Below, one piece after another: positions 59,201 through 64,000 of a stretch of DNA of 64,000 bases (positions are counted from its first letter, which is position 1; each line of letters opens with the position of its first letter). This stretch comes from Branchiostoma belcheri (taxonomy: Eukaryota > Chordata > Leptocardii > Amphioxiformes > Branchiostomatidae): contig NW_017803046.1 in assembly GCF_001625305.1 (NCBI RefSeq), forward strand, positions 4,139,590 through 4,203,589, read 5' to 3'. Made by a program: the position numbers and the translations under genes. The notes below the pieces were generated by a model. That model saw nothing but the letters and a program-made list of their open reading frames with translations. It was not told where the DNA came from and ran no database searches.

Positions 59201-59306
59201 ATCTATGGTAGATTTACCAGTATGTTGCATGTAACCGCATGCCTGTGTCCCACAGAGTAACACAGAGGAAACATCAGTCAAGATTGAAGAAGAGACACAA
59301 GTATGA
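23165..59306 (+). CDS. KCNT: Sodium-activated potassium channel, KCNT1/KCNT2 (Slo2, Slack/Slick) family; spliced, 29 constitutive coding exons
   Basis: This is the pore-forming alpha subunit of a plasma-membrane K+ channel opened by intracellular Na+, with four subunits per channel. Recognition rests on near-unbroken similarity to vertebrate KCNT1/KCNT2, recalled from memory: [12 protein letters not shown]1-S6, the filter TVGYGD, RCK1 ([17 protein letters not shown]), RCK2 ([33 protein letters not shown]) and the C-terminal EETQV. Coding exons: 23165-23241, 23386-23465, 32369-32468, 33268-33364, 33740-33799, 34557-34631, 39082-39165, 39704-39798, 40232-40412, 41918-42082, 42405-42541, 42920-42983, 45854-45962, 46387-46495, 46799-46948, 47263-47489, 49743-49950, 50535-50640, 50959-51131, 51354-51425, 51931-52065, 52501-52612, 53570-53671, 53891-53974, 54427-54555, 55384-55489, 56561-56645, 57077-57209, 59256-59306. 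All junctions are GT-AG and phases agree. They sum to 3306 nt (1101 aa), close to the usual 1130-1230. Alternative upstream first exons, as in vertebrate Slack, cannot be excluded. Confidence 0.96.
23386..23465 (+). CDS. KCNT: KCNT exon 2 (conserved pre-S1 segment)
   Basis: Encodes [20 protein letters not shown] followed by IKNQRS, almost identical to vertebrate Slack just before S1. The acceptor TTTCCTACAG and donor A|GTGAGT are strong. The following intron is about 8.9 kb, the longest in the gene. Confidence 0.97.
27752..28008. mobile_element. MITE family M, copy A (257 bp) in intron 2
   Basis: Inverted ends AGCACGTCGGCAGA / complement are flanked by the 9-bp direct repeat ACTCCAACT (27743-27751, 28009-28017). 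A target duplication of 8 or 9 bp (hAT- or Mutator-like) cannot be told apart because of a shared terminal base. Internal repeats of CTCATATAAGGTT are shared with copies B and C. No coding capacity. Confidence 0.85.
31103..31184. repeat. Direct repeat, 23 bp
   Basis: ACAGACATCTCCAAACAGTG followed by CAT occurs at 31103-31125 and 31162-31184, 59 bp apart, in intron 2. Confidence 0.9.
32369..32468 (+). CDS. KCNT: KCNT exon 3 (S1)
   Basis: Encodes S1 ([20 protein letters not shown]) and the start of the S1-S2 loop. Two donors are possible near the end. TG|GTACGC at 32468 is chosen because only it keeps phase 2 and builds the Cys-x-x-Cys seen in the vertebrate loop (here CHGC across the junction). 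Confidence 0.92.
33268..33364 (+). CDS. KCNT: KCNT exon 4 (S1-S2 extracellular loop)
   Basis: Encodes the extracellular loop and entry to S2, with INWAPLVWV matching INWAPILWV of vertebrate KCNT1. NNT, NYT and NRS are potential N-glycosylation sites. It ends in phase 0 at CAG|GTAAGG. Confidence 0.95.
33740..33799 (+). CDS. KCNT: KCNT exon 5 (S2)
   Basis: Twenty codons, [20 protein letters not shown], making S2. It is phase 0 on both sides. A second, damaged copy lies at 35833-35891 beyond the assembly gap; this copy keeps the frame and is the one to use. Confidence 0.96.
33995..34419. mobile_element. 425-bp hAT-like MITE with perfect terminal repeats and 8-bp target duplication
   Basis: Perfect 14-bp inverted ends, TAGAGCTGTGTACC and its complement, are flanked by the 8-bp direct repeat GTAGATAC (33987-33994 and 34420-34427). 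An 8-bp duplication points to the hAT superfamily. The inside holds short repeats of GGTACAG and no coding capacity. The second haplotype copy (near 36080) has a single uninterrupted GTAGATAC, the exact pre-insertion site. Confidence 0.93.
34557..34631 (+). CDS. KCNT: KCNT exon 6 (S3 region)
   Basis: Twenty-five codons including [18 protein letters not shown], matching the vertebrate FRVSFVLEMINTLPFIIT. Phase 0 at both ends. An intact second copy lies at 36214-36288 on the other haplotype. Confidence 0.96.
35461..35480. other. Assembly gap (20 N)
   Basis: Twenty Ns at the junction between the two copies of the duplicated block. The sequence left of it matches the sequence ending near 37100, so nothing unique need be missing. 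Confidence 0.99.
35833..35891 (+). pseudogene. Redundant copy of KCNT exon 5, one base short
   Basis: Same as exon 5 at 33740-33799 but 59 rather than 60 bases, with one T missing from a T run, which would shift the frame. A base-calling error in a homopolymer within a redundantly assembled allele explains it better than a real mutation. Confidence 0.85.
36214..36288 (+). other. Redundant copy of KCNT exon 6
   Basis: Identical in coding content to exon 6 at 34557-34631, with the same acceptor and donor. Including both would duplicate S3 in the protein, which no family member shows, so it is an allelic copy. Confidence 0.88.
37101..39081 (+). other. KCNT intron 6, unique part
   Basis: After the haplotype copy ends, about 2 kb of non-repetitive intron precedes exon 7. 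Frames near 38065-38377 overlap on the minus strand without recognisable protein. Confidence 0.6.
39082..39165 (+). CDS. KCNT: KCNT exon 7 (S4 region)
   Basis: Encodes [20 protein letters not shown], closely matching vertebrate Slack S4, which, unlike Kv channels, has no regular array of gating arginines. Acceptor CTCTCACAG, donor TTG|GTAAGT; phase 0. Confidence 0.97.
39704..39798 (+). CDS. KCNT: KCNT exon 8 (S5)
   Basis: Encodes the S4-S5 link and S5 ([16 protein letters not shown]). The donor AG|GTCGGT is a weaker match than its neighbours, but phase 2 is needed to form the Ser before the [11 protein letters not shown] of exon 9. Confidence 0.94.
40232..40412 (+). CDS. KCNT: KCNT exon 9 (pore helix, selectivity filter, S6)
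   Basis: Contains [18 protein letters not shown], the pore helix plus the K+ filter TVGYGD, then S6 ([16 protein letters not shown]). This exon makes the protein a K+ channel beyond doubt. Ends CAG|GTAACC, phase 0. Confidence 0.98.
40972..40998 (+). CDS. KCNT: Candidate 27-nt cassette microexon (LSRPKYRKL) in the S6-RCK1 linker
   Basis: Lies in intron 9 after a long pyrimidine tract ending TTTACCCCTAG and is followed by the strong donor GTACGT. It has nine open codons, phase 0 on both sides, and would add a highly basic peptide between S6 (LPIQ) and RCK1 (FEQMAFLWM). Vertebrate proteins I recall join these directly, so it is probably an optional exon. RNA-seq would settle it. Confidence 0.6.
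41918..42082 (+). CDS. KCNT: KCNT exon 10 (start of RCK1)
   Basis: Fifty-five codons: [20 protein letters not shown], then [12 protein letters not shown] (first beta strand of the Rossmann fold) and [14 protein letters not shown]. Strong match to the Slack RCK1 domain, which couples ligand binding to the gate. Confidence 0.98.
42405..42541 (+). CDS. KCNT: KCNT exon 11 (RCK1)
   Basis: Encodes [20 protein letters not shown] and [18 protein letters not shown], as in the vertebrate sequence. Ends AA|GTGAGT in phase 2. Confidence 0.97.
42920..42983 (+). CDS. KCNT: KCNT exon 12 (RCK1)
   Basis: Encodes [20 protein letters not shown] plus Val, parallel to [20 protein letters not shown] of KCNT1. 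Two donors overlap (GCA|GTAGTA and GTA|GTAAGT); the second is stronger and used here. The choice changes one residue only. Confidence 0.95.
44081..44302 (-). pseudogene. Coding-like minus-strand fragment in intron 12, unrecognised
   Basis: A 73-codon open frame with exon-like composition ([25 protein letters not shown]) in otherwise AT-rich intron. No splice sites of note flank it. The CxxC start is suggestive of a zinc-binding fold but not enough for a call. Confidence 0.25.
44647..44682 (+). CDS. KCNT: Possible 36-nt cassette microexon ([12 protein letters not shown])
   Basis: In intron 12, TTTATTAACCCAG precedes and GAG|GTAAAG follows. The 12 codons are open in the phase 0 required between exons 12 and 13. 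It would lengthen the RCK1 loop between the ANPAAV and DEHTILRAW segments. The pyrimidine tract is weaker than at 40972, so confidence is lower. Confidence 0.4.
45854..45962 (+). CDS. KCNT: KCNT exon 13 (RCK1)
   Basis: Encodes [20 protein letters not shown] then [16 protein letters not shown], nearly identical to vertebrate and insect Slo2. Phase 0 in, phase 1 out. Confidence 0.98.
45990..46055. repeat. Tandem pair, 30-bp unit, in intron 13
   Basis: CCATTTCCCAAGTTATTTAG followed by TGTAATTGTT is repeated exactly at 45990-46019 and 46026-46055, starting 28 bp after exon 13. Confidence 0.92.
46387..46495 (+). CDS. KCNT: KCNT exon 14 (RCK1)
   Basis: Encodes [20 protein letters not shown] followed by [16 protein letters not shown]. 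Highly conserved in the family. The donor CA|GTAAGT leaves phase 2. Confidence 0.98.
46799..46948 (+). CDS. KCNT: KCNT exon 15 (RCK1)
   Basis: Encodes [20 protein letters not shown], then [20 protein letters not shown] and TYASFHAHK, matching Slack. Phase 2 on both sides. Confidence 0.98.
47263..47489 (+). CDS. KCNT: KCNT exon 16 (end of RCK1, start of variable linker)
   Basis: Encodes [40 protein letters not shown], then a charged stretch and [10 protein letters not shown], parallel to the vertebrate VHSIIASMG. Donor G|GTAAGG, phase 1. Confidence 0.97.
47518..49002. mobile_element. MITE family M, copy B, split by a nested element, in intron 16
   Basis: 47518-47597 and 48831-49002 are the two parts of a copy matching A and C (AGCACGTTGGCAGA start, AAGGTGCT end, TTCCAAATGTTGTGTTGGAAA inside). 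The interruption at CTCATATAA coincides with the ends of the element at 47598-48830, which is therefore younger than this copy. Confidence 0.8.
47598..48830. mobile_element. GC-rich 1.23-kb terminal-inverted-repeat element nested in MITE copy B
   Basis: Inverted ends ATGCTTAGGTCACA / complement. The target duplication is probably TA but ambiguous. The interior is far more GC-rich than the introns. It has a TATA box (TATATAAG, 47955) and an AATAAA (48215) about 260 bp apart, a 17-bp tandem repeat (47989-48023), a hairpin TTCGGCG/CGCCGAA near 48633, and a palindrome TTTTAACTC/GAGTTAAAA near 48665. Short open frames look like no known transposase, so it is non-autonomous. Family unknown. Confidence 0.7.
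49743..49950 (+). CDS. KCNT: KCNT exon 17 (variable acidic inter-RCK linker)
   Basis: Begins GTVALELQ (vertebrate GTVAMDLQ). It then has a low-similarity Pro/Ser-rich part with KRPSIADV and an acidic run, [16 protein letters not shown] is a possible basophilic-kinase site, as in the RRPSIAPV of human KCNT1, but that use is inference. Confidence 0.93.
50106..50278. mobile_element. 173-bp foldback MITE with ends GGAATTCAGCACCAAGGACAG
   Basis: The left arm, GGAATTCAGCACCAAGG followed by ACAGT, is mirrored by GCACTGTACC then TTGGTGCTGAATTCC on the right. Single arms of the same sequence recur about eight more times in the window. Located in intron 17; no coding capacity. Confidence 0.7.
50535..50640 (+). 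CDS. KCNT: KCNT exon 18 (start of RCK2)
   Basis: Encodes [20 protein letters not shown] and [13 protein letters not shown]. Same frame and order as YVKGYPPNSPYIGSS and APFCCLRLD in human KCNT1. Confidence 0.97.
50959..51131 (+). CDS. KCNT: KCNT exon 19 (RCK2)
   Basis: Encodes [32 protein letters not shown] and [13 protein letters not shown]. Family-typical RCK2 core. Ends TT|GTAAGT, phase 2. Confidence 0.97.
51354..51425 (+). CDS. KCNT: KCNT exon 20 (RCK2)
   Basis: Short exon encoding [20 protein letters not shown] and SINN, matching [20 protein letters not shown] of KCNT1. Confidence 0.97.
51629..51890. mobile_element. MITE family M, copy C (262 bp) in intron 20
   Basis: Starts AGCACGGCAG and ends CGGACGTGCT; the interior is nearly colinear with copies A and B. 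Target duplication is not recognisable. It ends only 40 bp upstream of exon 21, close to where the branch point should be. Confidence 0.8.
51931..52065 (+). CDS. KCNT: KCNT exon 21 (RCK2, region linked to Na+ sensing)
   Basis: Encodes [40 protein letters not shown] and QTMF. In vertebrate Slack the equivalent stretch after VVVDKES has been proposed to hold Na+-coordinating residues; that role here is inference. The donor AG|GTGGAG is atypical. The 3' end of this exon with its donor has been copied into intron 24. Confidence 0.96.
52501..52612 (+). CDS. KCNT: KCNT exon 22 (RCK2)
   Basis: Encodes [26 protein letters not shown] and VAKLEK. Ends AAG|GTAAAC in phase 0, just before the optional 15-nt exon. 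Confidence 0.97.
52822..52836 (+). CDS. KCNT: Candidate 15-nt cassette microexon (RPKRK) in RCK2
   Basis: Follows a long T/C tract ending TTTTCCTTCGCAG and precedes the donor GTACAT. Five open codons, phase 0 on both sides, would turn LEK-KEKEKG into LEK-RPKRK-KEKEKG. Vertebrates join KLEK directly to KERERG or RERENG, matching the skipped form. Its basic composition resembles the 27-nt candidate at 40972. Confidence 0.55.
53570..53671 (+). CDS. KCNT: KCNT exon 23 (RCK2)
   Basis: Encodes [20 protein letters not shown] and [14 protein letters not shown], among the most conserved stretches in Slo2 channels. Phase 0 on both sides. Confidence 0.98.
53891..53974 (+). CDS. KCNT: KCNT exon 24 (RCK2)
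   Basis: Encodes [20 protein letters not shown] and PGSGHLRS, matching [24 protein letters not shown]. Phase 0 on both sides. Confidence 0.97.
54117..54360 (+). repeat. Copied fragment of exon 21 and its downstream intron, inside intron 24
   Basis: ACTCAGGCACCATT and the following exon 21 end (GTIxNVQTMF), the donor GTGGAGACTT and about 215 bp of intron 21 (52031-52281) reappear here with moderate divergence. In the copy, TTTTACTCAG precedes GCACC and looks like an acceptor, giving a 31-nt pseudo-exon. Its inclusion would shift the frame, so it is taken as non-functional. Confidence 0.8.
54427..54555 (+). CDS. KCNT: KCNT exon 25 (RCK2)
   Basis: Encodes [20 protein letters not shown] and [11 protein letters not shown], then KPLVGME. 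The region after IYRTE is where vertebrates carry a long variable insert; here it is short. Confidence 0.97.
55286..55336. repeat. Perfect 20-bp hairpin just upstream of exon 26
   Basis: CTGTCACCCAGGCTACAGAT (55286-55305) and its exact complement (55317-55336) are separated by 11 bases. It ends 47 bp before exon 26 and could fold across the branch-point region. It may be the remnant of a small foldback element. Confidence 0.85.
55384..55489 (+). CDS. KCNT: KCNT exon 26 (late RCK2)
   Basis: Encodes [20 protein letters not shown], then [28 protein letters not shown] matches SERQELSELVKNR. The joining of exon 25 directly to this exon is inferred from matching phase 0 and could miss a divergent exon. 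Confidence 0.93.
55869..55883 (+). CDS. KCNT: Candidate 15-nt cassette microexon (adds GNHLD)
   Basis: Flanked by TTTTTTCCAACTTAG and the consensus donor GTGAGT. Phase 1 in and out, 15 nt, no stop, so inclusion adds five residues between EEHY and DDLHNRR. As I recall, human KCNT1 carries an extra segment exactly here, between GYED and DEMNDHQ, that KCNT2 lacks. Confidence 0.55.
56561..56645 (+). CDS. KCNT: KCNT exon 27
   Basis: Encodes [20 protein letters not shown] and TRLELDDV, close to LSYILINPSPDTRLELNDV of KCNT2. Acceptor TTTTTTTCCAG, donor AT|GTAAGT. Confidence 0.97.
57077..57209 (+). CDS. KCNT: KCNT exon 28
   Basis: Encodes [20 protein letters not shown], then a hydrophilic tail with [18 protein letters not shown] corresponds to YLIRPD closing the vertebrate RCK2. 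The acceptor GTGTAG is weak but the phase is right. Confidence 0.93.
57281..57451. repeat. 5' LTR of the TRIM
   Basis: 171 bp, TG...CA ends, preceded by GTAG. Contains the tRNA-like block at about 57345-57415 and ends in TTTCTTACA. Confidence 0.75.
57593..57652. repeat. Two tandem 29-bp units each with a palindromic CRE (TGACGTCA), inside the TRIM
   Basis: Copies at 57593-57621 and 57624-57652 differ by one base. Each holds TGACGTCA (57608-57615, 57639-57646), the full cAMP-response element, next to TTCGA-rich inverted motifs. Confidence 0.8.
58524..58694. repeat. 3' LTR of the TRIM
   Basis: 171 bp, nearly identical to the 5' LTR, followed by the target duplication GTAG (58695-58698) and preceded by a polypurine tract. 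Confidence 0.75.
59256..59306 (+). CDS. KCNT: KCNT exon 29 (C-terminus with PDZ ligand)
   Basis: Sixteen codons, [16 protein letters not shown], then TGA. The last four residues, ETQV, are a class I PDZ ligand and match the ETQL end of vertebrate KCNT1 and KCNT2. This also confirms that exon 29 belongs to the gene despite the 2-kb intron holding an LTR element. Confidence 0.95.
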   Translation, partial: SNTEETSVKIEEETQV

Positions 59307-62270
59307 AGACAATAATGATTGACATGTCTCAACTTCCCCATGAAGGATGAACCTGACTGAGCACTGGGGCATGATGCATTGTGGACACTAGCGTTGCCTT
59401 GTTGCTACCCAGAAGACTATATGAGGGACATAGTTACAGCCAATGGTTCATATTGTTTGACTGCACTACTTGGACTGTGACTGAATGTGGGGGTTATTAG
59501 AAAATCGAGCACTTTCAAAACCTGAGTGTTGTACTTGCTACACAGTTGTTGGCAGGTATACAGGTCTTTGATATACTGATTGTTTTGGAAAGTTGCACTG
59601 AAAAAAAACGTTTGTTGCATTTTGTACTCTTATCAACCTGCTATTAAATAATGGGAATGTTTTAACCAAATATGTATAACATACGCCAGCATCCCTTATA
59701 TGGTAATGGTTTTTAAAAATTTAGCTTATAGTTAGTGGTGGAGGTTTTCATATGATGGGAATGGGTGATAGACATACTTTCTGTATAACTCACAGTATTT
59801 AGCGAATGTAGATATGAACTAATTTGATTAGTTAAGGCATTTGGCATGAGTCTCTGTGCACTTACGTAGTTTAATGTGCCTAAAACATGCACCACTGAGA
59901 ATGCACTGCCTTCTGGAAAAGTGCACTGAAACATATCTACATTTTTTCTTTGAATGTATATAATATATGCTTACTATTCATGGGTTGAATGTTTAGTACA
60001 CAGGACATTTATAGATAGAATGTGTTTGTGGTATCTCTGGTTCCATGCAAGCTAATAATTTAATATCTATTTATTATATCTATTGATCTTCGGTACACAT
60101 GAGTAGTTCCTTTAGCCAAAAAAGGGCTGATGCCCATGATAAACAGAATATTGGTGAATAATTGGAAATTGAATACAGAACTTAGTGAATGTCTAACTAA
60201 AATTTTGAAAGCCATGAACGAGAAAAGAGCAGGACTCTTTGCTGCTTATAATTACTATATTAGGTATATCCATATGTGTATTCTTGTGGAAGAATTTGAA
60301 TTATGTAATCAATTGGTAAAGGGACACTTTTAAGTGCTGGTATTTGCAAGCTTCTTAACGATTTTGACCAGCTCAATTTGGGGAAATGTTTAGTGGCAGA
60401 GGCATGAAGAAAAGTTTGGAAAATTTTCATTGTGATGATACATTGTATATTGTGCACTATTGTATCTTCTATTCATGTAAATGATACATCAATGTGTGAC
60501 TTGTATATATTTGGAAATGACTGTTTTGTTGCAGGAATATAGTTTTAGGACTTTTGGTTGACAGCTAGGTCTACATGTAGTTCACATATCAAAAGACAAT
60601 TATTATGTTAACTTTCTTCGGTATCAGTGCACACAAGACCATTTGCCTGACAACTAATAATATATGATACAAGGCAAAATATCTTGTAAACCGATCATGT
60701 CAAGGGAAATGAAGATGATAAGAACAAACCTAACTTAAAATGAAAAAAAATTAGGATATGTTCAAGAACTAATTGTTTGATGACATGATTTTAGAATGAC
60801 TGAATGGTTATGTTTTTCAATTGTGAACTTGACAAACATGTCTCAACAATACGAAAATCATACAACTTTTAGTTCAAACGATTTTTTAGATGTTCCTGAT
60901 CTTAAGTTCAATGATGTGAAACCAGTTACTATTTTTTTTCAAAACAATGACTTCTTTCATTTGTCTTACAGCCTGTTATGGACCCAGAACTTGGAGACTT
61001 CCACCTCATCTCTTTTGTTTAGACAGTTTGGAAGAGCCGTGTTTGTCGTGATAGGGAGACCTGATGATGAACTTTAAGCCACAAAGTAAAGAAAGAAGCG
61101 CACAATCTGGTGTTTAGGAGGCTCTGGTTCAAGTGTATCTTAAAGAAAGTGTAACTTACAGAAAAAAAGATGTAACTCGTGAACATTTCCCTTAAATCCC
61201 GGACTACTTTTCAAGTTTGCAAAAGGTTTACCTCATTATCAGTGCTATAGCAGTTTTATACCACCGAAACTAATGTGTCACTTTGTGCAATAAATACAAC
61301 TGTGGCTTAAATTTGAACCTAACAGTTTGCTCCAAAAACTATCCCTTTCCTCTCTGATTATACGACGGTTGCCATTTAATTTCTGTCTTCCACATGTTTA
61401 GTATTTTAGACTAAATGTCTCTTTATGTTGTAGGAAGTATTGTAGCTGGATTTTTATATTCTCTCTTGAAGCACAGTAACTGTTACAGTTACGGTAGATG
61501 TTTATTAACAGGTTGTTCCTTCAAACATGTTAACTTTTAAAATTGATACATTTGTTTTGTTACTTTTTGTTGTATAATAATTATTATTCATTGTCTCTGG
61601 AGCTAAGGAACAAAGGCTTCTACAAGTATTTTATTGTAGCTTGCACTACATCACAGTAAGCATTGTTAATTATGCACTTAACTACAATCCTCATCAAAGC
61701 TCATATGGATGATTCCTATGCTTTTTTGCAAACACGGAGAGAAAATTTTCAGATATTTTTACATACATGCATTCACGCATATCCAACATGTTAAAAATAC
61801 AATATCCTCGTGGTGCAGTACTTGATGTAATAGAAGAAAATAGATACTCCGTAAACCCAAGAGTCTGTAACATGCTATGGGTATTTGAACTCTTTATTTG
61901 TGGCTATTGCTATTCACAAAAAGTTATCATTGCGTGTATCAAATTTCATTGTGAGCTTTAAGGACCTTGATAACGTATAGGAAAGGGTGATTTTTGAAAT
62001 TTTTGTTCAAGGAGGGATAATCGCATCTGTTGACTTGTCAATCCCTGCTTTTTCTTGACCAAGTCTGCCATACACTTAATGCTGTAAACCTGGAAATAAA
62101 TCCATCCACGTGTTGTTACTTGAAAACAAACTTGTATGCGTACAAGAATCATCGTAGTTGCACTAATGTTTTTGGTATACTTCCATAAAATCCTAATATT
62201 GTCAGGATGTGTATGTATTCTGCATGTCGGTTTCAATATATTTTCTTCTGCAAATAAAATATTATATGAT
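59307..62270 (+). other. Probable long 3' UTR of KCNT with poly(A) signals
   Basis: No coding exon is visible downstream of the stop before the next gene. Poly(A) signals occur at 59643 (ATTAAA), 61289 (AATAAA) and 62253 (AATAAA). The last is followed by GT-rich DNA, a typical cleavage context. Long 3' UTRs are common in neuronal channel mRNAs. The extent is inference without transcripts. Confidence 0.55.
62253..62258 (+). terminator. Likely distal poly(A) signal of KCNT
   Basis: AATAAA within CAAATAAAATATT, followed by TGATTGTGTTTTCG as a GT-rich downstream element. Lies 2.9 kb after the stop codon and about 0.7 kb before the next gene. Confidence 0.5.
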
Positions 62271-62497
62271 TGTGTTTTCGTCTTCTTTAATGCTTAAGAT
62301 GTGCTAAACATATTTTTTTAATACGAAAAGGGACAGAAACGGGCAGCTAGAAACTTGATCTATTTCATTGGAGATAAAAGGTGCTCGTGTCAGTTGAGAA
62401 CGTTGTGATAGCAGAAGACATCAATACTGTCGATAGATTAAATCAAATTGTGAAACCAATTTCGCATTATAAGGTTAAGCTGCAGTACCATACCAAG

Positions 62498-62511
62498 CCA
62501 CCAGATGGCGC
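62498..62511 (+). promoter_or_regulatory. CTCF-type site between KCNT and the nrf-6-like gene
   Basis: CCACCAGATGGCGC fits every position of the 14-base CTCF core consensus CCASYAGRKGGCRS. A weaker relative (CAACAGGGGGCG) lies at about 62799 in the same orientation. The intergenic position suits an insulator, but binding is inference. Confidence 0.4.
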
Positions 62512-62770
62512 AAAATCTAATCATCTTGAGCTCTTATCAACGCAACACCTACCAAATACCAAGGTAATCCATCTAAGCCTTCTCAAGTTACGCTGTTGAC
62601 ACACAGCCACACACACACAGAGAGCCACGAAAACATAATCTTCCTGGCGAAGGTAATAATAAAGGCATGGTGGGTTGTGACCGTAGGCTCTGCAAATCTA
62701 TGAATAAATCTATCAAAGGTCTATTTTCCTCTGAGTTATCTACGGTATTTAGGTCATCCGAACACTGGGT

Positions 62771-62779
62771 TATTTAAAG
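62771..62779 (+). promoter_or_regulatory. TATA-like element of the nrf-6-like gene
   Basis: TATTTAAAG lies 180 bases upstream of the ATG at 62951, leaving room for a leader of about 150 nt. The DNA from about 62800 to 63240 is richer in CpG than the surroundings. Confidence 0.35.
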
Positions 62780-62950
62780 CCAACAAACAACAGGGGAGTC
62801 AACAGGGGGCGTTTTCACACAGTAAACATAAGAACGACCAGACTTTGGCCAACTTAGTCTATGAGCCGCAGCTGAAGCTGCAAACGTTGTCAGTCTCAGT
62901 CTGGAAGTTGCGTTCGCGGGAACTCTAGATCTGCCTACACGAACAGGAGC

Positions 62951-63242
62951 ATGAGGCAGTTGCTGTACATTTGTCTTGTCTCGGCTGTAGTTAGCTTGGC
63001 AAGTGCACAGGCACCGAGGGACGGCACTACACAGTTAAACCTGTTGGCCGCCTTATTCAGGTCAGAGGGACTTCTTCAGCAGAAACTTGCGGACACCATC
63101 CAAGATATAAGCACTGTGAACGGGACAAGTAACGTTACCTCTTTTCCCGCCCAACCTATCGGCAACATCAGTCAACAGTGTCGGAAAGATGTTACACAGT
63201 ACCAAACTGACCTGGCGCAAGAGAAGACCTACGCCATGCATA
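62951..63242 (+). CDS. First exon of an nrf-6-like (nose resistant to fluoxetine) gene, partial
   Basis: An ATG opens a protein with a clear signal peptide (MRQLLYICLVSAVVSLASAQ). A Leu-rich stretch, potential N-glycosylation sites (NGT, NVT, NIS) and QCRKDVTQYQTDLAQEKTYA follow. This resembles the start of the NRF domain, which begins with a Cys and the pattern QC-x-D-(x)n-L-(x)n-WAL, at the N-terminus of invertebrate nrf-6 proteins. Those proteins are multi-pass acyltransferase-3 membrane proteins. The exon ends at A|GTAAGT in phase 1. The rest lies beyond the window, so the membrane part is not seen. The exon is firm; the family call is moderate, because the usual Trp is replaced here by Tyr. 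Confidence 0.6.
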
Positions 63243-64000
63243 GTAAGTACATGTACATTACACCACAAAAAAGTGGACAGTGGGATCTGCCTGGGCTAGG
63301 GAGACAACTTCAAAGTAAACAGACAAAATCTACTTCAACAATAGTTAGAGAAACTGTCATCGCCTTTGATTTGAACGCCTTTGATTCATGGCACTTAAAA
63401 CCATCTGACCTGTAATAGCTATTGGGAAGTCCGGAGTAGACGCACAACGTTGACTTAACAGACTCCTCCTTCTGTCCATAATGTACCACTTCTACACTGG
63501 CGATCATGCCCTGTCCGCGTGATCTCTCACACTATCGGGGGTGTAACCTTCACCTTTAAGAAATGTGTAATGATGTAACCAGATTAAAGTATGTGAAAGG
63601 GAGCATTTGAAAGAAATGTGAAGCTTGAAGTGGGGCTCCTGAACAGACATCCTGGACGCTAAACTATGCTATTTTGTCATCTTGAACGACTGTAACTAGT
63701 TTGCAGTCTTGCTCTATTCCCTAGTTATCTATTAATCTTTGGCTCTGCAGTCTGGGACAATTAGCGCCCCTCATTTCTGTCAATCAAAAATCGTTCCGCT
63801 GCAGTTTTCAGAGTATTGAACATTTCTTAATTGTCGACAAAACGCATTTTCAATTGTTAAATTCTTAAACAAAATATTTCATTATTTCAACCCTTTTTAA
63901 TTGAATCCGCATAAATTTGTTGGTGTATGCACCTGTTAGTGCCACCTGTTGCACCCCCGATGCGAACCCCATGAACAAATTTATACTGACACGATGTATG

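Noticed and set aside
1-64000. CRISPR arrays, operons, bacterial promoters
   Set aside because: The window is an animal locus; the short repeats present are tandem duplications or transposon arms without array structure.

Overview
The window is eukaryotic: AT-rich, intron-rich DNA with GT-AG splice sites, many small DNA transposons, and a 20-base assembly gap. It most likely comes from a lancelet (Branchiostoma). The main gene is a single pre-duplication KCNT/Slo2 channel with features of both vertebrate paralogues, and the assembly appears to retain two divergent haplotypes. The species call is inference; the gene call is firm.

Layout. 1-22.7 kb has no gene I can support. It holds an old tRNA-derived SINE (about 6.8-7.2 kb), a decayed coding-like block of unknown family (about 11.6-13.6 kb), a small foldback (17.2-17.3 kb) and a 954-bp inverted-repeat element (20.0-21.0 kb). 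22.8-59.3 kb is one plus-strand gene for a sodium-activated potassium channel of the KCNT1/KCNT2 (Slo2, Slack/Slick) family. I placed 29 constitutive coding exons with consistent splice phases; they sum to 3306 nt (1101 residues plus stop). The exons encode an N-terminal segment, S1-S6 with the TVGYGD filter, RCK1, a variable acidic linker, RCK2, and a C-terminus ending in the PDZ ligand ETQV. Four further short, in-frame segments (27, 36, 15 and 15 nt) with good splice sites look like cassette microexons. The 3' UTR probably runs to a poly(A) signal at 62.25 kb. From 62.95 kb the first exon of a second plus-strand gene begins: a secreted or luminal N-terminus resembling the NRF domain of nose-resistant-to-fluoxetine (nrf-6) membrane acyltransferases. 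A full match to the CTCF core consensus lies between the two genes.

Intron content. Part of introns 4-6, with exons 5 and 6, is present twice around the gap (33381-35460 and 35481-37100). This is best read as two haplotypes assembled in series. One copy carries, and the other lacks, a 425-bp hAT-like MITE, so the empty site is visible. Other insertions are three members of one MITE family (one split by a 1.23-kb element), a 1.4-kb non-coding LTR element (TRIM) whose LTRs hold a tRNA-like segment, a 173-bp foldback, and a copied piece of exon 21 inside intron 24.

Most exciting candidates: the set of microexons in the Slo2 channel, the TRIM with tRNA-like LTRs, and the MITE caught as a presence/absence polymorphism.
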